From the NCBI RefSeq assembly GCF_001281485.1, contig NZ_CP012669.1:806001-870000 (forward strand): a stretch of 64,000 bases of DNA, written 5' to 3'. Below the pieces are notes generated by a model. The model saw only the letters and a list, made by a program, of their open reading frames with translations, searched no databases and was not told the origin of the DNA. Positions within the stretch are counted from its first letter, which is position 1; every line of letters starts with the position of its first letter. The stretch comes from Altererythrobacter epoxidivorans. Lineage in GTDB: Bacteria; Pseudomonadota; Alphaproteobacteria; Sphingomonadales; Sphingomonadaceae. Shown here one piece after another: positions 20,946 through 30,709 of this stretch. The position numbers and the translations under genes were made by a program.

Positions 20946-21304
20946 TGGTGAATGGCAACGGGACTGGCCAGACCGGTTCCATCATTGCGTTTCCCGGGCG
21001 CGCGCCCAACCAGGTCGGATTTGCCCGCGACGAACTGCAGCGGATCCTAGATCTGTATGGACGTATGGTTGCTGCCGGTGAGTGGCGCGACTACGCGATG
21101 GATTTCAACCAAGATGTTGCCGTCTTCGCAGCGTTCCGGCGCGCAGCGGAACGGCCTCAGGCGAGGATCGAGAAGCGCCCGGCCTTGCGAAATAGGCAGG
21201 GGATGTGGACGCTATTTGGCGAACACGGGCAGGTTTTGAAGCGCGGGCATGAATTGCCGGGAGTGCTCGCCCCGATCGAGCGGCGTTTAATCAAGTCTGC
21301 CTGA
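20945..21304 (+). CDS. DUF2794 protein
   Basis: A 119-residue protein restricted in practice to Alphaproteobacteria. ELQRILDLYGRMVAAGEWRDYAMDF and DVAVFAAFRRAAERPQARI (each shorter than a full domain) are the DUF2794 hallmarks. It overlaps the cysE stop by TGATG. The conserved acidic/basic pattern suggests a globular cytoplasmic protein, but no function is known. Confidence 0.88.
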   Translation: MVNGNGTGQTGSIIAFPGRAPNQVGFARDELQRILDLYGRMVAAGEWRDYAMDFNQDVAVFAAFRRAAERPQARIEKRPALRNRQGMWTLFGEHGQVLKRGHELPGVLAPIERRLIKSA

Positions 21305-21310
21305 CCGCGC

Positions 21311-22054
21311 TTAGTCGGTCCGGTCGATATCAGCGACTTCCTTCAAAACGCGCTCCGCCCATTCAGGCCGACAGATCAGCAGGTCGGGCATGTAGGTGTC
21401 GGCCTGGTTATAGACCAACGGCGATCCATCGATACGTGAACAATGGAGGCCATGGGCGAGCGCCACGGCGACCGGCGCGCAGCTGTCCCATTCGTACTGG
21501 CCGCCCGAATGCAGGTATATCTCTGCTTCGCCGCGAACGACCGCCATTGCCTTTGCCCCGGCGCTTCCCATCGGTACGAGCTCGCCGCCGATGCGATTGG
21601 CGACTTCGACGGCCTCCTTGGCTGGACGGGTACGGCTGACGACCAGGCGGGGTTTTTCGGCAGGAGATGGAAGGCTTGCGGGAGCATCTGATCGAAGAAC
21701 TAGGTCGAGACCCGGCAATGCGACCGCTCCGACTTCGGGCTTGCCATCGATGGCCAGGGCGACATGAACCGCCCAGTCGGTGCGCTCTTCACCATATTCG
21801 CGGGTGCCGTCGACCGGATCGACAATCCAGACCCGCGACTGTTCCAGCCGGGAGGAATAGTCTTTTTCTTCTTCCGACAGCAGGCCGTCATCGGGTCGCT
21901 GCATCCTGAGGGCATGGCACAGGAACTCGTTTGCCGTGGCGTCGCCCGCCTTGCCCAGCGCCTTACCCTCGAACATTCCGCTGTCACGGACCTGGGTCAG
22001 GATAATCCCCGCACATCGGGCGAGGTGCGCTGCGAGTTCGGCGTCGGTCATCAT
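21311..22054 (-). CDS. cysQ: 3'(2'),5'-bisphosphate nucleotidase
   Basis: Hydrolyses 3'-phosphoadenosine 5'-phosphate, the by-product of PAPS use, protecting the sulfur pathway. The 247-residue inositol-monophosphatase-fold protein has the metal motif DPVDGT at 79-84, LLSEE near 59-63 and WDSCAPVA near the C-terminus. The first of two adjacent ATG codons is used, with AAGGA upstream. It is the promoter-distal gene of the cysD-cysNC-DUF2061-cysQ group. Confidence 0.9.
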   Translation of the reverse strand: MMTDAELAAHLARCAGIILTQVRDSGMFEGKALGKAGDATANEFLCHALRMQRPDDGLLSEEEKDYSSRLEQSRVWIVDPVDGTREYGEERTDWAVHVALAIDGKPEVGAVALPGLDLVLRSDAPASLPSPAEKPRLVVSRTRPAKEAVEVANRIGGELVPMGSAGAKAMAVVRGEAEIYLHSGGQYEWDSCAPVAVALAHGLHCSRIDGSPLVYNQADTYMPDLLICRPEWAERVLKEVADIDRTD

Positions 22055-22064
22055 TTTTCCTTGG

Positions 22065-22286
22065 TTATTTCCCTATGCCCCAGCTGATCGATGACCAGGC
22101 TCGTTCGTGCAGATAGTACAGGACCATCTTTGTCAGGACTTCGGTCACAGCGATGGCCCCGGCAGCCTTTACATCATCGGTGAAAAGCCAGCTCAGGATG
22201 AATGTATCGATGCTGCCAAGAATGCGCCAGCTCACCGCCTTGGCGAAAGAGCGTGAATGTGCCTCTCGGCCGTTGAAAAGCAACAT
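22065..22286 (-). CDS. DUF2061 small membrane protein
   Basis: A 73-residue protein with two hydrophobic stretches (ILGSIDTFILSWLFT and AAGAIAVTEVLTKMVLYYLHE), matching DUF2061. RSFAKAVSWRILGSIDT precedes the first. It lies between cysNC and cysQ, as DUF2061 genes often do in sulfate-assimilation clusters, suggesting a membrane role in sulfur uptake, but that is inference. AAGGAT lies upstream of the ATG. Confidence 0.85.
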   Translation of the reverse strand: MLLFNGREAHSRSFAKAVSWRILGSIDTFILSWLFTDDVKAAGAIAVTEVLTKMVLYYLHERAWSSISWGIGK

Positions 22287-22309
22287 CCGTTAATCCTTGA
22301 AAAAAGGGT

Positions 22310-24229
22310 CTATTTGAGAGGTGCAATCTTGCTGACGATGTATTGCGCCGCTTCTGACGGAGTCATCTCCACAGTATTGACCGTGATATCGGGCCTTTCC
22401 GGCGGTTCGTAAGGGCTGTCGATCCCGGTGAAATTCTTGAGCTTGCCCTCGCGCGCTTTCTTGTAGAGGCCCTTCACATCGCGGGCTTCGGCGACCTCCA
22501 GTGGGGTGTCGACGAAGATCTCGACGAACTCTCCTTCGGGCAGCATGTCGCGGACCATCTGGCGTTCTGCCCGGAACGGACTGATAAATGCGGTCAGAAC
22601 GATCAGGCCGGCATCGGCCATCAGCTTTGCGACCTCACCGATACGGCGGATATTCTCGATCCTGTCGGCATCGGTGAAGCCGAGATCCTTGTTCAATCCG
22701 TGACGGATATTGTCGCCGTCGAGCAGGAAGGTGTGGCGGTTCATGGCGTTAAGCGCCAGCTCGACCTCGTTGGCTATTGTCGATTTACCCGAGCCGGAGA
22801 GCCCGGTGAACCACAGCACCTTGGGCTTCTGATTCTTGAGATTGGCATGTTCGTCGCGGTCGATCGAGGTCGCCTGCCAGTGCACGTTCTGGGCGCGCCG
22901 CAAGCTGAAATGCAGCATGCCTGCACCGACCGTGCGGTTGGTAATCTTGTCGATCAGGATAAAGCCGCCCAGCGCGCGATTGTCCGCATAAGGCTCGAAA
23001 ACCACCGGCCTGTCTGTCGTTACTTCGGCAACACCGATAGAATTGAGTTCGAGGGTCTTTGCGGCCAAATGATCTCCCGGACCGCCGACGTTGTTGATGT
23101 TGATTTCGTATTTGGGTTCGGCGACCGTCGCGGAGACGGTCTGGCTGGCAAGTTTCATCCAGTAGCCGCGCCCGGGCAGCAGCGCTTCTTCGTCCATCCA
23201 GACGATTGTCGCTTCAAACTGGTCGGATACCTCGGGCGGAGCATCGGCAACAGCAATAACATTGCCTCGCGAGCAATCGATCTCGTCTTCGAGGCAGATC
23301 GTTACCGACTGGCCGGCCTGTGCCATGTCCAGGTCACCGCCATAGGCGACAACCGACTTGACCGTGCTGGTATGTCCTGAAGGCAGTACTCGGATGCTGT
23401 CCCCGGCGCGAACCGTGCCGCTCGCAACCAGTCCGCTGAACCCGCGGAAGTCCAGATTGGGTCGATTGACCCATTGGACCGGCATGCGGAAAGGCTTTTC
23501 GGCATCATGCGCGGCATTGATCTCTACCGCTTCCAGATGCTGCACCAAGGGTGCGCCTTCATACCACCGGGTATTTGGCGAATTCGCCGTGATATTGTCG
23601 CCCTTGAACCCGGAAATCGGCATGGCGGTGAAGCTTTCGATGCCGATACCCTTCGCAAAGGTTTCGTACTCGGCGACGATCGCATCGTAGCGAGCCTGGT
23701 CGTAGTCGATCAGGTCCATCTTGTTCACCGCCAGGACGATATTCCTGATCCCGAGCAGGTGGCAAAGGTAGCTGTGGCGCCGCGTCTGGACGAGCACGCC
23801 CTTGCGGGCATCGATCAGGATGACGGCGAGATCGGCGGTCGATGCGCCGGTGACCATATTGCGTGTGTACTGCTCGTGGCCCGGGCAGTCGGCGACGATG
23901 AACTTGCGCTTCTCCGTCGAGAAAAAGCGATAGGCGACATCGATCGTGATGCCCTGTTCGCGCTCTGCGGCAAGACCATCCACCAGTAGTGCGAAATCGA
24001 TTTCCTGGCCCTGTGTGCCGACGCGCTTGCTATCGTTTTCCAGAGCGGCGAGCTGATCTTCAAAGATCATCTTGCTGTCGTAGAGCAGCCGACCGATCAG
24101 GGTCGACTTGCCGTCGTCGACGCTGCCACAGGTGATGAAACGCAGCATCGTCTTGTGCTGGTGCTGGTCGAGATAAGCTTCGATGTCATCGGCGATCAGC
24201 GCATCGGTCTTGTAGATGGGATCGGTCAT
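22310..24229 (-). CDS. cysNC: bifunctional sulfate adenylyltransferase subunit 1 / adenylylsulfate kinase
   Basis: A 639-residue fusion that activates sulfate to APS and phosphorylates it to PAPS. The N-terminal CysN GTPase has GSVDDGKST at 35-43, [12 protein letters not shown] and NKMDLID; its EF-Tu-like domains follow. The C-terminal APS kinase begins near 465, with GLSGSGKST at 476-484 and [10 protein letters not shown]. The ATG overlaps the cysD stop (TGATG), so both ATP sulfurylase subunits are coupled. Confidence 0.96.
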   Translation of the reverse strand: MTDPIYKTDALIADDIEAYLDQHQHKTMLRFITCGSVDDGKSTLIGRLLYDSKMIFEDQLAALENDSKRVGTQGQEIDFALLVDGLAAEREQGITIDVAYRFFSTEKRKFIVADCPGHEQYTRNMVTGASTADLAVILIDARKGVLVQTRRHSYLCHLLGIRNIVLAVNKMDLIDYDQARYDAIVAEYETFAKGIGIESFTAMPISGFKGDNITANSPNTRWYEGAPLVQHLEAVEINAAHDAEKPFRMPVQWVNRPNLDFRGFSGLVASGTVRAGDSIRVLPSGHTSTVKSVVAYGGDLDMAQAGQSVTICLEDEIDCSRGNVIAVADAPPEVSDQFEATIVWMDEEALLPGRGYWMKLASQTVSATVAEPKYEININNVGGPGDHLAAKTLELNSIGVAEVTTDRPVVFEPYADNRALGGFILIDKITNRTVGAGMLHFSLRRAQNVHWQATSIDRDEHANLKNQKPKVLWFTGLSGSGKSTIANEVELALNAMNRHTFLLDGDNIRHGLNKDLGFTDADRIENIRRIGEVAKLMADAGLIVLTAFISPFRAERQMVRDMLPEGEFVEIFVDTPLEVAEARDVKGLYKKAREGKLKNFTGIDSPYEPPERPDITVNTVEMTPSEAAQYIVSKIAPLK

Positions 24230-25143
24230 CAGAAGTAGCCCTCCTGCTTCTTCTTCTCCATCGAACCGTCTCCGGAATCCTTGTCGATCACGCGGCCCTG
24301 TCGTTCGGAAGTGGTGGTCAGCAGCATTTCCTGGATGATTTCGGGCAAGGTGGCGGCTTCGCTCTCGACGGCGCCGGTCAGCGGGAAACAGCCCAGCGTG
24401 CGGAAACGGATCGATCGTTCGACGATCTCCGGGCGCTTGCCCATGACCTTTTCGAGGCGCTCGATATCGTCGGCCATGAACAGCCCGCCTTCATATTCGA
24501 AGGTCGGGCGCCTGGCTGAATAATAGAGCGGGACGATCTCGATATTCTCGAGATGGATGTACTGCCAGATGTCGAGCTCGGTCCAGTTGGACAGGGGAAA
24601 GACACGGATGCTTTCACCCTTCTTCTTGCGAGCATTGTAGAGGTTCCACAGCTCGGGGCGCTGGCTCTTCGGGTCCCAGCCATGGCTAGCGGTACGGAAT
24701 GAGAAGATGCGCTCCTTGGCCCGGCTCTTCTCCTCATCGCGGCGGGCGCCGCCGAACGCAGCGTCGAAACCGTATTTGTCGAGCGCCTGCTTCAGCCCTT
24801 CAGTCTTCCACATGTCGGTATGCAGCGGACCGTGGTCGAACGGGTTGATGCCGCGTTCCTCGGCTTCGGGATTGTGGTGAACCAGCAATTCCATTCCGGC
24901 ATCCTTCGCGCTCTTTTCGCGAAGGTCATACATGTCCTTGAACTTCCACGTCGTATCGACATGGAGGAGCGGGAAGGGCGGCGGCGACGGATAGAATGCC
25001 TTCTTGGCGAGGTGCAGCATCACGGCTGAATCCTTGCCGATCGAATAGAGCATTACCGGATTTTCGGCTTCGGCCACGACCTCACGCATGATGTGGATGC
25101 TTTCGGCTTCAAGCCTTTGCAGGTGAGTCAGGGGAGCATTCAT
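24229..25143 (-). CDS. cysD: sulfate adenylyltransferase small subunit
   Basis: The catalytic PP-loop subunit of ATP sulfurylase. The 304-residue protein has [17 protein letters not shown] at 34-50 and [18 protein letters not shown] in the centre; the C-terminus [12 protein letters not shown] is typical. ATG at 25143 is chosen because the sequence before it is not family-like. It is the first gene of the sulfur operon and diverges from otsB over about 213 bp, where I see no clear regulator site. Confidence 0.95.
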   Translation of the reverse strand: MNAPLTHLQRLEAESIHIMREVVAEAENPVMLYSIGKDSAVMLHLAKKAFYPSPPPFPLLHVDTTWKFKDMYDLREKSAKDAGMELLVHHNPEAEERGINPFDHGPLHTDMWKTEGLKQALDKYGFDAAFGGARRDEEKSRAKERIFSFRTASHGWDPKSQRPELWNLYNARKKKGESIRVFPLSNWTELDIWQYIHLENIEIVPLYYSARRPTFEYEGGLFMADDIERLEKVMGKRPEIVERSIRFRTLGCFPLTGAVESEAATLPEIIQEMLLTTTSERQGRVIDKDSGDGSMEKKKQEGYF

Positions 25144-25356
25144 GTCTTTGCGTCGTCTCTGATAGGTTTGCCGGTGTTGTCGACCGAGCCATACTAAATG
25201 GGCGAAATGGCAGGGGGGGCCTAATGGGGGAAGCAATGCTCTCTTTCAAGCACGGCATGGCAGCTTTATGCCACCTAGTGAACAATCGGAAGCCGGTATA
25301 CGATTGCATGGGCTCTGCGGTTGCGCCGCGTCGCAAACGCGCTATGCCTGTGGTTG

Positions 25357-26088
25357 ATGTTGCAACGCAGCAATCTTCCAGCTCCGCCAGCGCTCAAGGA
25401 ATTGGGCGAAATTGCGCTGTTCCTCGATTTCGACGGAACACTTGTAGGGATTGCAAGCGGTCCAGACGCTATTGCAGTCCCCGAACTGCTCGGCAAATCG
25501 CTGGAGGAACTGGCGCGCAGGCTGGACGGTGCTCTGGCCATCGTAACCGGCCGGTCGATCGATAATCTGACTTCATTCCTGGGGGACGTCAGCGTTCATC
25601 TGGCAGGGTCTCACGGCGGCCACGTCCTGTCTGCAAAAGGCGCTGTCCTGCGCGAGACGACAGCACTGCCTAGTGAAGTGAAAGACGGGCTCGCCGATTA
25701 TGCGAAGCGTGCCGGGATCCTGTACGAAAGGAAAACGCACGGGGCAGCGCTCCATTACCGCGCCAAGCCTGAGGCTGAGGCCGAGGTCCGAAAGTTCGCA
25801 GAAGATCTGGCAGGCAAGCACCAGCTTGCCACCAAAAGCGGCAAGTGCGTGATCGAGATCGTTCGTCCGGGCATCGACAAGGGCGGAGCGGTGGAACTGT
25901 TGGCAGGCCGCGAACCTTTCGCAGGGAAGACCGCGATCTTCGTGGGAGACGATGTGACGGACGAGGATGGATTTGCCGCGTGCAACCAATTGGGGGGCTT
26001 CGGCATTCAGATAGGACAGCGCACGCCGACACAGGCGCGCTATCGACTTTCGAGCGTGGGGGACCTGCACGAGTGGCTGCAAATATGA
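25357..26088 (+). CDS. otsB: trehalose-6-phosphate phosphatase
   Basis: Removes phosphate from trehalose-6-phosphate. The 243-residue HAD-family protein has the nucleophile motif DFDGTLV at 24-30, AIVTGRS, GSHGGHV and the magnesium-binding GDDVTDEDGF near the end. ATG at 25357 is the best start but its ribosome site is weak; a TTG at 25321 is an alternative. The TGA overlaps the ATG of the GH15 gene (ATGA). With otsA it makes a complete trehalose pathway. Confidence 0.92.
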   Translation: MLQRSNLPAPPALKELGEIALFLDFDGTLVGIASGPDAIAVPELLGKSLEELARRLDGALAIVTGRSIDNLTSFLGDVSVHLAGSHGGHVLSAKGAVLRETTALPSEVKDGLADYAKRAGILYERKTHGAALHYRAKPEAEAEVRKFAEDLAGKHQLATKSGKCVIEIVRPGIDKGGAVELLAGREPFAGKTAIFVGDDVTDEDGFAACNQLGGFGIQIGQRTPTQARYRLSSVGDLHEWLQI

Positions 26089-27878
26089 AATCCGACCTTG
26101 AGCTCTGGCCGATTGGGAACTGCCAGGTCAGCATGCTGGTCGACAGGACCGGCGCGATCGTCTGGGGTTGCGTCCCGCGTGTCGATGGCGATCCTGTATT
26201 CTGTTCTCTTCTTAATTCGAGCCATCGCGATGCCGGCATCTGGCGTTTCGAGCTGGAAGGTCAGGTCAGCTCTTCACAGGAGTATATCCGCAACACGCCG
26301 ATCCTCGTGACGCGGCTGGAAGCGGAAGACGGAAGCTGTGTCGAGGTGCTGGATTTTTGTCCGCGCTACGAGAACAAGGGGCGGATGTACCGCCCGGTCG
26401 GTATCGGTCGAATCGTTCGCCCGATCTCGGGTAACCCGCGCATCCGCGTGGTGTTGCGGCCGATGAACAATTACGGCGCATCGCTGGCGGATACGACGAA
26501 CGGCACGAACCACATTCGCTATCTCGTAAGCGGGCAGACACTGCGGCTTAGCACCGATGCCCCGGTCGGCTATATCCTCGAACAGCGCACGTTCCGCATC
26601 GAAGAGGACACGCATTTCTTCCTCGGTCCTGACGAGCCTTTCATGGGTAACCTGCGGGAAGAGATCCGCCGCATGGAACAGGCGACCCGCAAGTACTGGC
26701 AGCAATGGGTGAGGGGGCTTGCGACGCCCGTCGAATGGCAGGACGAGGTTATCCGCTGCGCGATCACTCTCAAGCTTTGCCAGCACGAGGAAACCGGCGC
26801 CATTGTTGCTGCCTTGACGACTTCCATCCCGGAAGCTCCGCATTCGGAACGCAATTGGGACTATCGATACTGCTGGATCCGCGATTCCTATTACACGGTC
26901 CAGGCACTCAACCGGCTTGGCGCGCTCGACGTTCTCGAGAAGTATCTCGCATATCTTCGCAATATCGTCGATTCTGCCAAAGGCGGCCAGATACAGCCGC
27001 TCTATTCGGTCATGGGCGAAAGCGAATTGAACGAAACCACGGCAGCCTATCTTGCCGGCTATCGCGGCATGGGGCCGGTGCGTGTCGGCAATGCCGCCTA
27101 CAAGCAGATCCAGCATGACTGTTATGGGCAGATCGTTCTGCCGACCGTGCAAGCTTTCATCGATCGCCGACTGCTGCGCATGGCGGACGAGCGCGATTTC
27201 GAAAGCCTGGAGCAGGTCGGAGAAATGGCGTGGGCAATGCATGACCAGCCGGATGCCGGGCTGTGGGAATTCCGCACCCGTCAGGAAGTTCATACCTATT
27301 CCGCCGTCATGAGCTGGGCTGCGTGCGACCGTCTTGCCATGACGGCAGAGTGGCTGGGCAAGGAAGAGCGTGCGAAGCTTTGGCGCGAACGCGCGGATGC
27401 TGTCCGGGCCAAGATCGAGGCCGAAGCCTGGGTCGAAAACGGCGAAGAGGGCGGGCACTATGGTGCCAGCTTCGAAAGCGATTATCTCGATGCCAGCCTG
27501 CTCCAGATGGTCGAGCTGCGCTTCCTTTCGCCCGACAACGACCGGTTCCAGTCCACTTTCGCAGCCGTGGAAGAGCATCTGCGACGCGGTGATCACATGC
27601 TCCGCTACGCGGCCGAGGATGATTTCGGCGCGCCCGAAACCGCATTCAACGTCTGCACATTCTGGTTGATCGAGGCGCTGCACCTCGCGGGTCGCGATGC
27701 CGAAGCGCGCAAACTGTTCTGCACCATGCTGAGCCACACGACCCAATCGGGTCTTCTCAGCGAAGACCTCGATTACGAAACGGGTGAGTTGTGGGGCAAC
27801 TTCCCCCAGACATATTCGCTCGTCGGCGTCATCAATTGCGCCGGCCTGCTGTCCAAACCATGGAGTGAAGTCCGATAG
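26085..27878 (+). CDS. glycoside hydrolase family 15 protein
   Basis: A 597-residue GH15 (glucoamylase/trehalase-type) enzyme: an N-terminal beta-sandwich to about residue 200 and a C-terminal (alpha/alpha)6 barrel. NWDYRYCWIRDS at 257-268 is the substrate-binding signature, and WEFRTRQEVHTYS carries a catalytic glutamate. No signal peptide, so it acts in the cytoplasm. It lies between otsB and otsA, so it may hydrolyse trehalose or a maltooligosaccharide; GH15 trehalases are known, but the substrate is inferred. It overlaps both neighbours. Confidence 0.92.
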   Translation: MKSDLELWPIGNCQVSMLVDRTGAIVWGCVPRVDGDPVFCSLLNSSHRDAGIWRFELEGQVSSSQEYIRNTPILVTRLEAEDGSCVEVLDFCPRYENKGRMYRPVGIGRIVRPISGNPRIRVVLRPMNNYGASLADTTNGTNHIRYLVSGQTLRLSTDAPVGYILEQRTFRIEEDTHFFLGPDEPFMGNLREEIRRMEQATRKYWQQWVRGLATPVEWQDEVIRCAITLKLCQHEETGAIVAALTTSIPEAPHSERNWDYRYCWIRDSYYTVQALNRLGALDVLEKYLAYLRNIVDSAKGGQIQPLYSVMGESELNETTAAYLAGYRGMGPVRVGNAAYKQIQHDCYGQIVLPTVQAFIDRRLLRMADERDFESLEQVGEMAWAMHDQPDAGLWEFRTRQEVHTYSAVMSWAACDRLAMTAEWLGKEERAKLWRERADAVRAKIEAEAWVENGEEGGHYGASFESDYLDASLLQMVELRFLSPDNDRFQSTFAAVEEHLRRGDHMLRYAAEDDFGAPETAFNVCTFWLIEALHLAGRDAEARKLFCTMLSHTTQSGLLSEDLDYETGELWGNFPQTYSLVGVINCAGLLSKPWSEVR

Positions 27879-29266
27879 AACGCCTCGTCGTCATCTCGAA
27901 CCGCGTTGCAGTGCCAAAGGCACGCGGCGCAGCCGGAGCGCAAGGCGGCCTTGCCGGCGCTCTCAATTCCGCCCTCAAGAAATACGGCGGTCTCTGGTTC
28001 GGATGGTCGGGACAGGAGAGCGATGACCGCACGGGAAATATCAACCTGCAGCGGAACGATGGAGTAACCACTGCGACGATCGACCTGTCGAAGCGCGACG
28101 TGGACGAATATTACAATGGCTATGCCAATTCGACGCTCTGGCCGCTGTTTCATTACCGGCTCGACCTGACCGAATACGAACGCGAGACGGGCAAAGGCTA
28201 CGAGCGCGTGAACGAGCGCTTTGCCGAATGTGTCACCCCGCTGATCGAGGAAGACGATCTGGTTTGGGTGCACGATTATCATTTGCTCCCCCTTGGCGAG
28301 CGACTGAGGTCTCGCGGCCTCAAGAACCGTATCGGCTTTTTCCTGCATATTCCGTGGCCACCGACCCGCCTGTTCGTCTCGCTCCCGTTTCATGAGCGGC
28401 TGGTGCGTACGATGCTGGAATACGACCTCATCGGTTTCCAGACCGGGGAATGGCTTGAAAGCTTCCTGCATTACTGCCGCAAGGAACTCGGAGCAGAAGT
28501 CGATGACGCGACCGGGACAGTGACGCTGGAGGGGCGAACGACCGTCGCTCGCGCCTATCCCATCGGTATCGACTGGGACCATTTCCAGGATCAGGGTAAT
28601 ACGGGCGAAGCGCGGCAGGCAGCGCAACGGCTGCTGTCATCAACCCGGCGAAGGATCGCCATGATCGGCGTCGACCGGCTCGACTATTCCAAGGGATTAC
28701 CTGAACGGATCGACGGAATCGGGCGCTTTTTCGACCAGAATCCGGGGCGTGTTCGCGACCTCGTCTATATCCAGGTTGCTCCGCCCAGCCGGGAGGACGT
28801 CGAGAGCTACCAGAAGATTCGCAACCTGCTCGAACAGAAGACGGGGCAGATCAACGGTGCGCGTTCCGAGGTCGATCTCGTGCCGATCCGCTACGTCAAC
28901 CGCGGCTATTCGCATGCCGAACTCTACGGATTTTTCAACGCATCGAAGATTGGCCTCGTCACGCCGCTGCGCGACGGGATGAACCTTGTGGCGAAGGAGT
29001 ATGTGGCCGCGCAAAATCCGGAAGATCCCGGAGTGCTGATCCTTTCCCGTTTCGCAGGTGCCGCGCAGCAATTGGGCGATGCGGTGCTGGTCAATCCGCA
29101 TAGTCCGGACGATCTGAGCCACGCGATCCGTGTGGCGCTCGACATGCCGTTGGAAGAGCGGAAAGCGCGTTACGAGGCAATGATTGGCACGATCCGGGAC
29201 GACAACGTTCAGGACTGGACACGACGCTTCTGCGACGACCTGGCAGCAGCCGGCGATCAGACGTAG
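27875..29266 (+). CDS. otsA: alpha,alpha-trehalose-phosphate synthase (UDP-forming), probable ATA start
   Basis: OtsA makes trehalose-6-phosphate from UDP-glucose and glucose-6-phosphate. The GT20 sequence includes ERLVVISNRV at the N-terminus, HDYHLLP near 133, MIGVDRLDYSKGLPER near 263 and YVNRGYSHAELY later. The frame has a stop at 27866-27868 and no ATG, GTG or TTG until GTG at 27911; that GTG would remove the VVISNR strand and the arginine that contacts glucose-6-phosphate. ATA at 27875 lies exactly where family proteins start, 9 nt after GGAG and overlapping the GH15 stop. Product 463 residues. Confidence 0.9.
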   Translation: MERLVVISNRVAVPKARGAAGAQGGLAGALNSALKKYGGLWFGWSGQESDDRTGNINLQRNDGVTTATIDLSKRDVDEYYNGYANSTLWPLFHYRLDLTEYERETGKGYERVNERFAECVTPLIEEDDLVWVHDYHLLPLGERLRSRGLKNRIGFFLHIPWPPTRLFVSLPFHERLVRTMLEYDLIGFQTGEWLESFLHYCRKELGAEVDDATGTVTLEGRTTVARAYPIGIDWDHFQDQGNTGEARQAAQRLLSSTRRRIAMIGVDRLDYSKGLPERIDGIGRFFDQNPGRVRDLVYIQVAPPSREDVESYQKIRNLLEQKTGQINGARSEVDLVPIRYVNRGYSHAELYGFFNASKIGLVTPLRDGMNLVAKEYVAAQNPEDPGVLILSRFAGAAQQLGDAVLVNPHSPDDLSHAIRVALDMPLEERKARYEAMIGTIRDDNVQDWTRRFCDDLAAAGDQT

Positions 29267-29727
29267 CGACGATCGGAGCGGATTTCTTCTTCCGGATCGC
29301 GCCAGGTCCCGGCGCTCTTTTCCAGCACCGTTCGCAGGTCTTCGTGTCGGGGACGATGCCGGCGTTTCATCAAAACGTGCTCGACTGCCCTGATCAGGGT
29401 TTCCGCCCTGAAGGGTTTGCGGACATATTCCTGTGCACCGGCATAAAGCGCCTGTTCTTCGTCGCGCTCGCCGCTCATCGCGGTAAACATAATGATCGGC
29501 AGGTCGTAGTGCTTCGATGATGTCCGCAAGCGTCGTAGCAGGGTTGCACCCGACATGTTCGGCATGTCCTGGTCCAGCAACAACAGGTCCGGGCGCCGCC
29601 AGTCTATCGTTCGCTCGGCCTGCAGCCCGTCGGTCACCCACCCGCAAGCATGCCCGGCAGCAATCAGGGCATCGGACGCCAGGGATGCGACGAGTTCGTC
29701 GTCATCTGCGATCAGGATACTGGCCAT
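29257..29727 (-). CDS. response regulator, receiver domain plus short C-terminal tail
   Basis: A 156-residue single-receiver response regulator. The acidic pocket is D8-D10 in ILIADDDE, the phosphoacceptor is D52 in LLLLDQDMPNMSG, and the conserved lysine is K104 in VRKPFRAE. No DNA-binding domain follows, only about 30 charged residues. ATG at 29727 has AGAGGA 8 nt upstream. No kinase gene is nearby. Its last 10 bp overlap the end of otsA on the other strand. Confidence 0.9.
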   Translation of the reverse strand: MASILIADDDELVASLASDALIAAGHACGWVTDGLQAERTIDWRRPDLLLLDQDMPNMSGATLLRRLRTSSKHYDLPIIMFTAMSGERDEEQALYAGAQEYVRKPFRAETLIRAVEHVLMKRRHRPRHEDLRTVLEKSAGTWRDPEEEIRSDRRYV

Positions 29728-29872
29728 GGCTTCAATCCTCTTGCCTGTCTTCGGAAGCTCCCCTGCTAACGCCATGGCAACAAGCTCAGGTTTGGGGGCG
29801 GATAGGGGAATGTCCCTAAGGCTGTTCACGAGCAGTTGAGTAAGCACGCACCTGCTGCCACGGTCGCCGGCG

Positions 29873-30652
29873 ATGATTCGCAACAGATTCCTGCCCACAG
29901 AGGGCATTCACAACTTCCGCGACTATGGCGGCTATTCGGTTGCTGGCGGCGGCACGGTCAAGCGCGGTCTGCTGTTCCGCTCGGGCCAGCACGTGGCGGC
30001 GACCAACGATGATCTCGCGCAGGTTGGCGATCTGGATATCCGCACGATAATCGACCTCAGGGGCGAGAGCGAGCGAGGCAATAACCCGTGTCGGCGTATC
30101 GAAGGCTTCGATGCACAAGTCATCGCCTACGAAGGCGAGACGACCTCCAGCCCGCCCCACATGGATATCGACGCTCAAACGACGACTGCCGAATACGCCC
30201 GTCAGCGGATGATGGCCGTCTATACGCGCATGCCGCGCAACCCGGCGATGATCGAGATGTTCTCGCGATATTTCCGCGCGCTGGACGAGCGCGACGGAGC
30301 GAGCCTAGTCCATTGCTTTGCCGGCAAGGATAGAACTGGCGTTGCCGCAACCTTGCTGCTGCACGTCCTTGGCGCAAGCAAGGACGACCAGATGGAGGAA
30401 TTTCTCCTAACAAACCACGCGCCCACTCTCGACGTCCTTCGCGCACAGTCGGTTCCGTCGATAGAGCAACGGCTCGGCCGCAAGCTGGATGAAGATGCCG
30501 TGCGCGCTTTGCTGGAAGTGCACGAAGACTATCTCGCGACCTATCTGGCCGAAATCGAAAGCGATCACGGGTCGCTCGATGCTTTCATAACCCGCACCTT
30601 GGGTGTGGATGACGCCATGCGAGAGAGGTTGCGCGACAAGTTCGTGGCGTGA
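29873..30652 (+). CDS. tyrosine/serine protein phosphatase family protein
   Basis: A 259-residue dual-specificity-type phosphatase of the Y_phosphatase3 group. HCFAGKDRTG at 147-156 gives the CX5R loop with C148 and R154; the N-terminal NFRDYGGYS and LLFRSGQ are also conserved in this family. The substrate could be a phosphoprotein or phospholipid. It stands alone between a response regulator and trxB. Confidence 0.9.
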   Translation: MIRNRFLPTEGIHNFRDYGGYSVAGGGTVKRGLLFRSGQHVAATNDDLAQVGDLDIRTIIDLRGESERGNNPCRRIEGFDAQVIAYEGETTSSPPHMDIDAQTTTAEYARQRMMAVYTRMPRNPAMIEMFSRYFRALDERDGASLVHCFAGKDRTGVAATLLLHVLGASKDDQMEEFLLTNHAPTLDVLRAQSVPSIEQRLGRKLDEDAVRALLEVHEDYLATYLAEIESDHGSLDAFITRTLGVDDAMRERLRDKFVA

Positions 30653-30709
30653 CAGAAGCGGGTTCGCTTCCCATTTATCTCATGAACTGATTCCAACGGA
30701 CGAATTACC

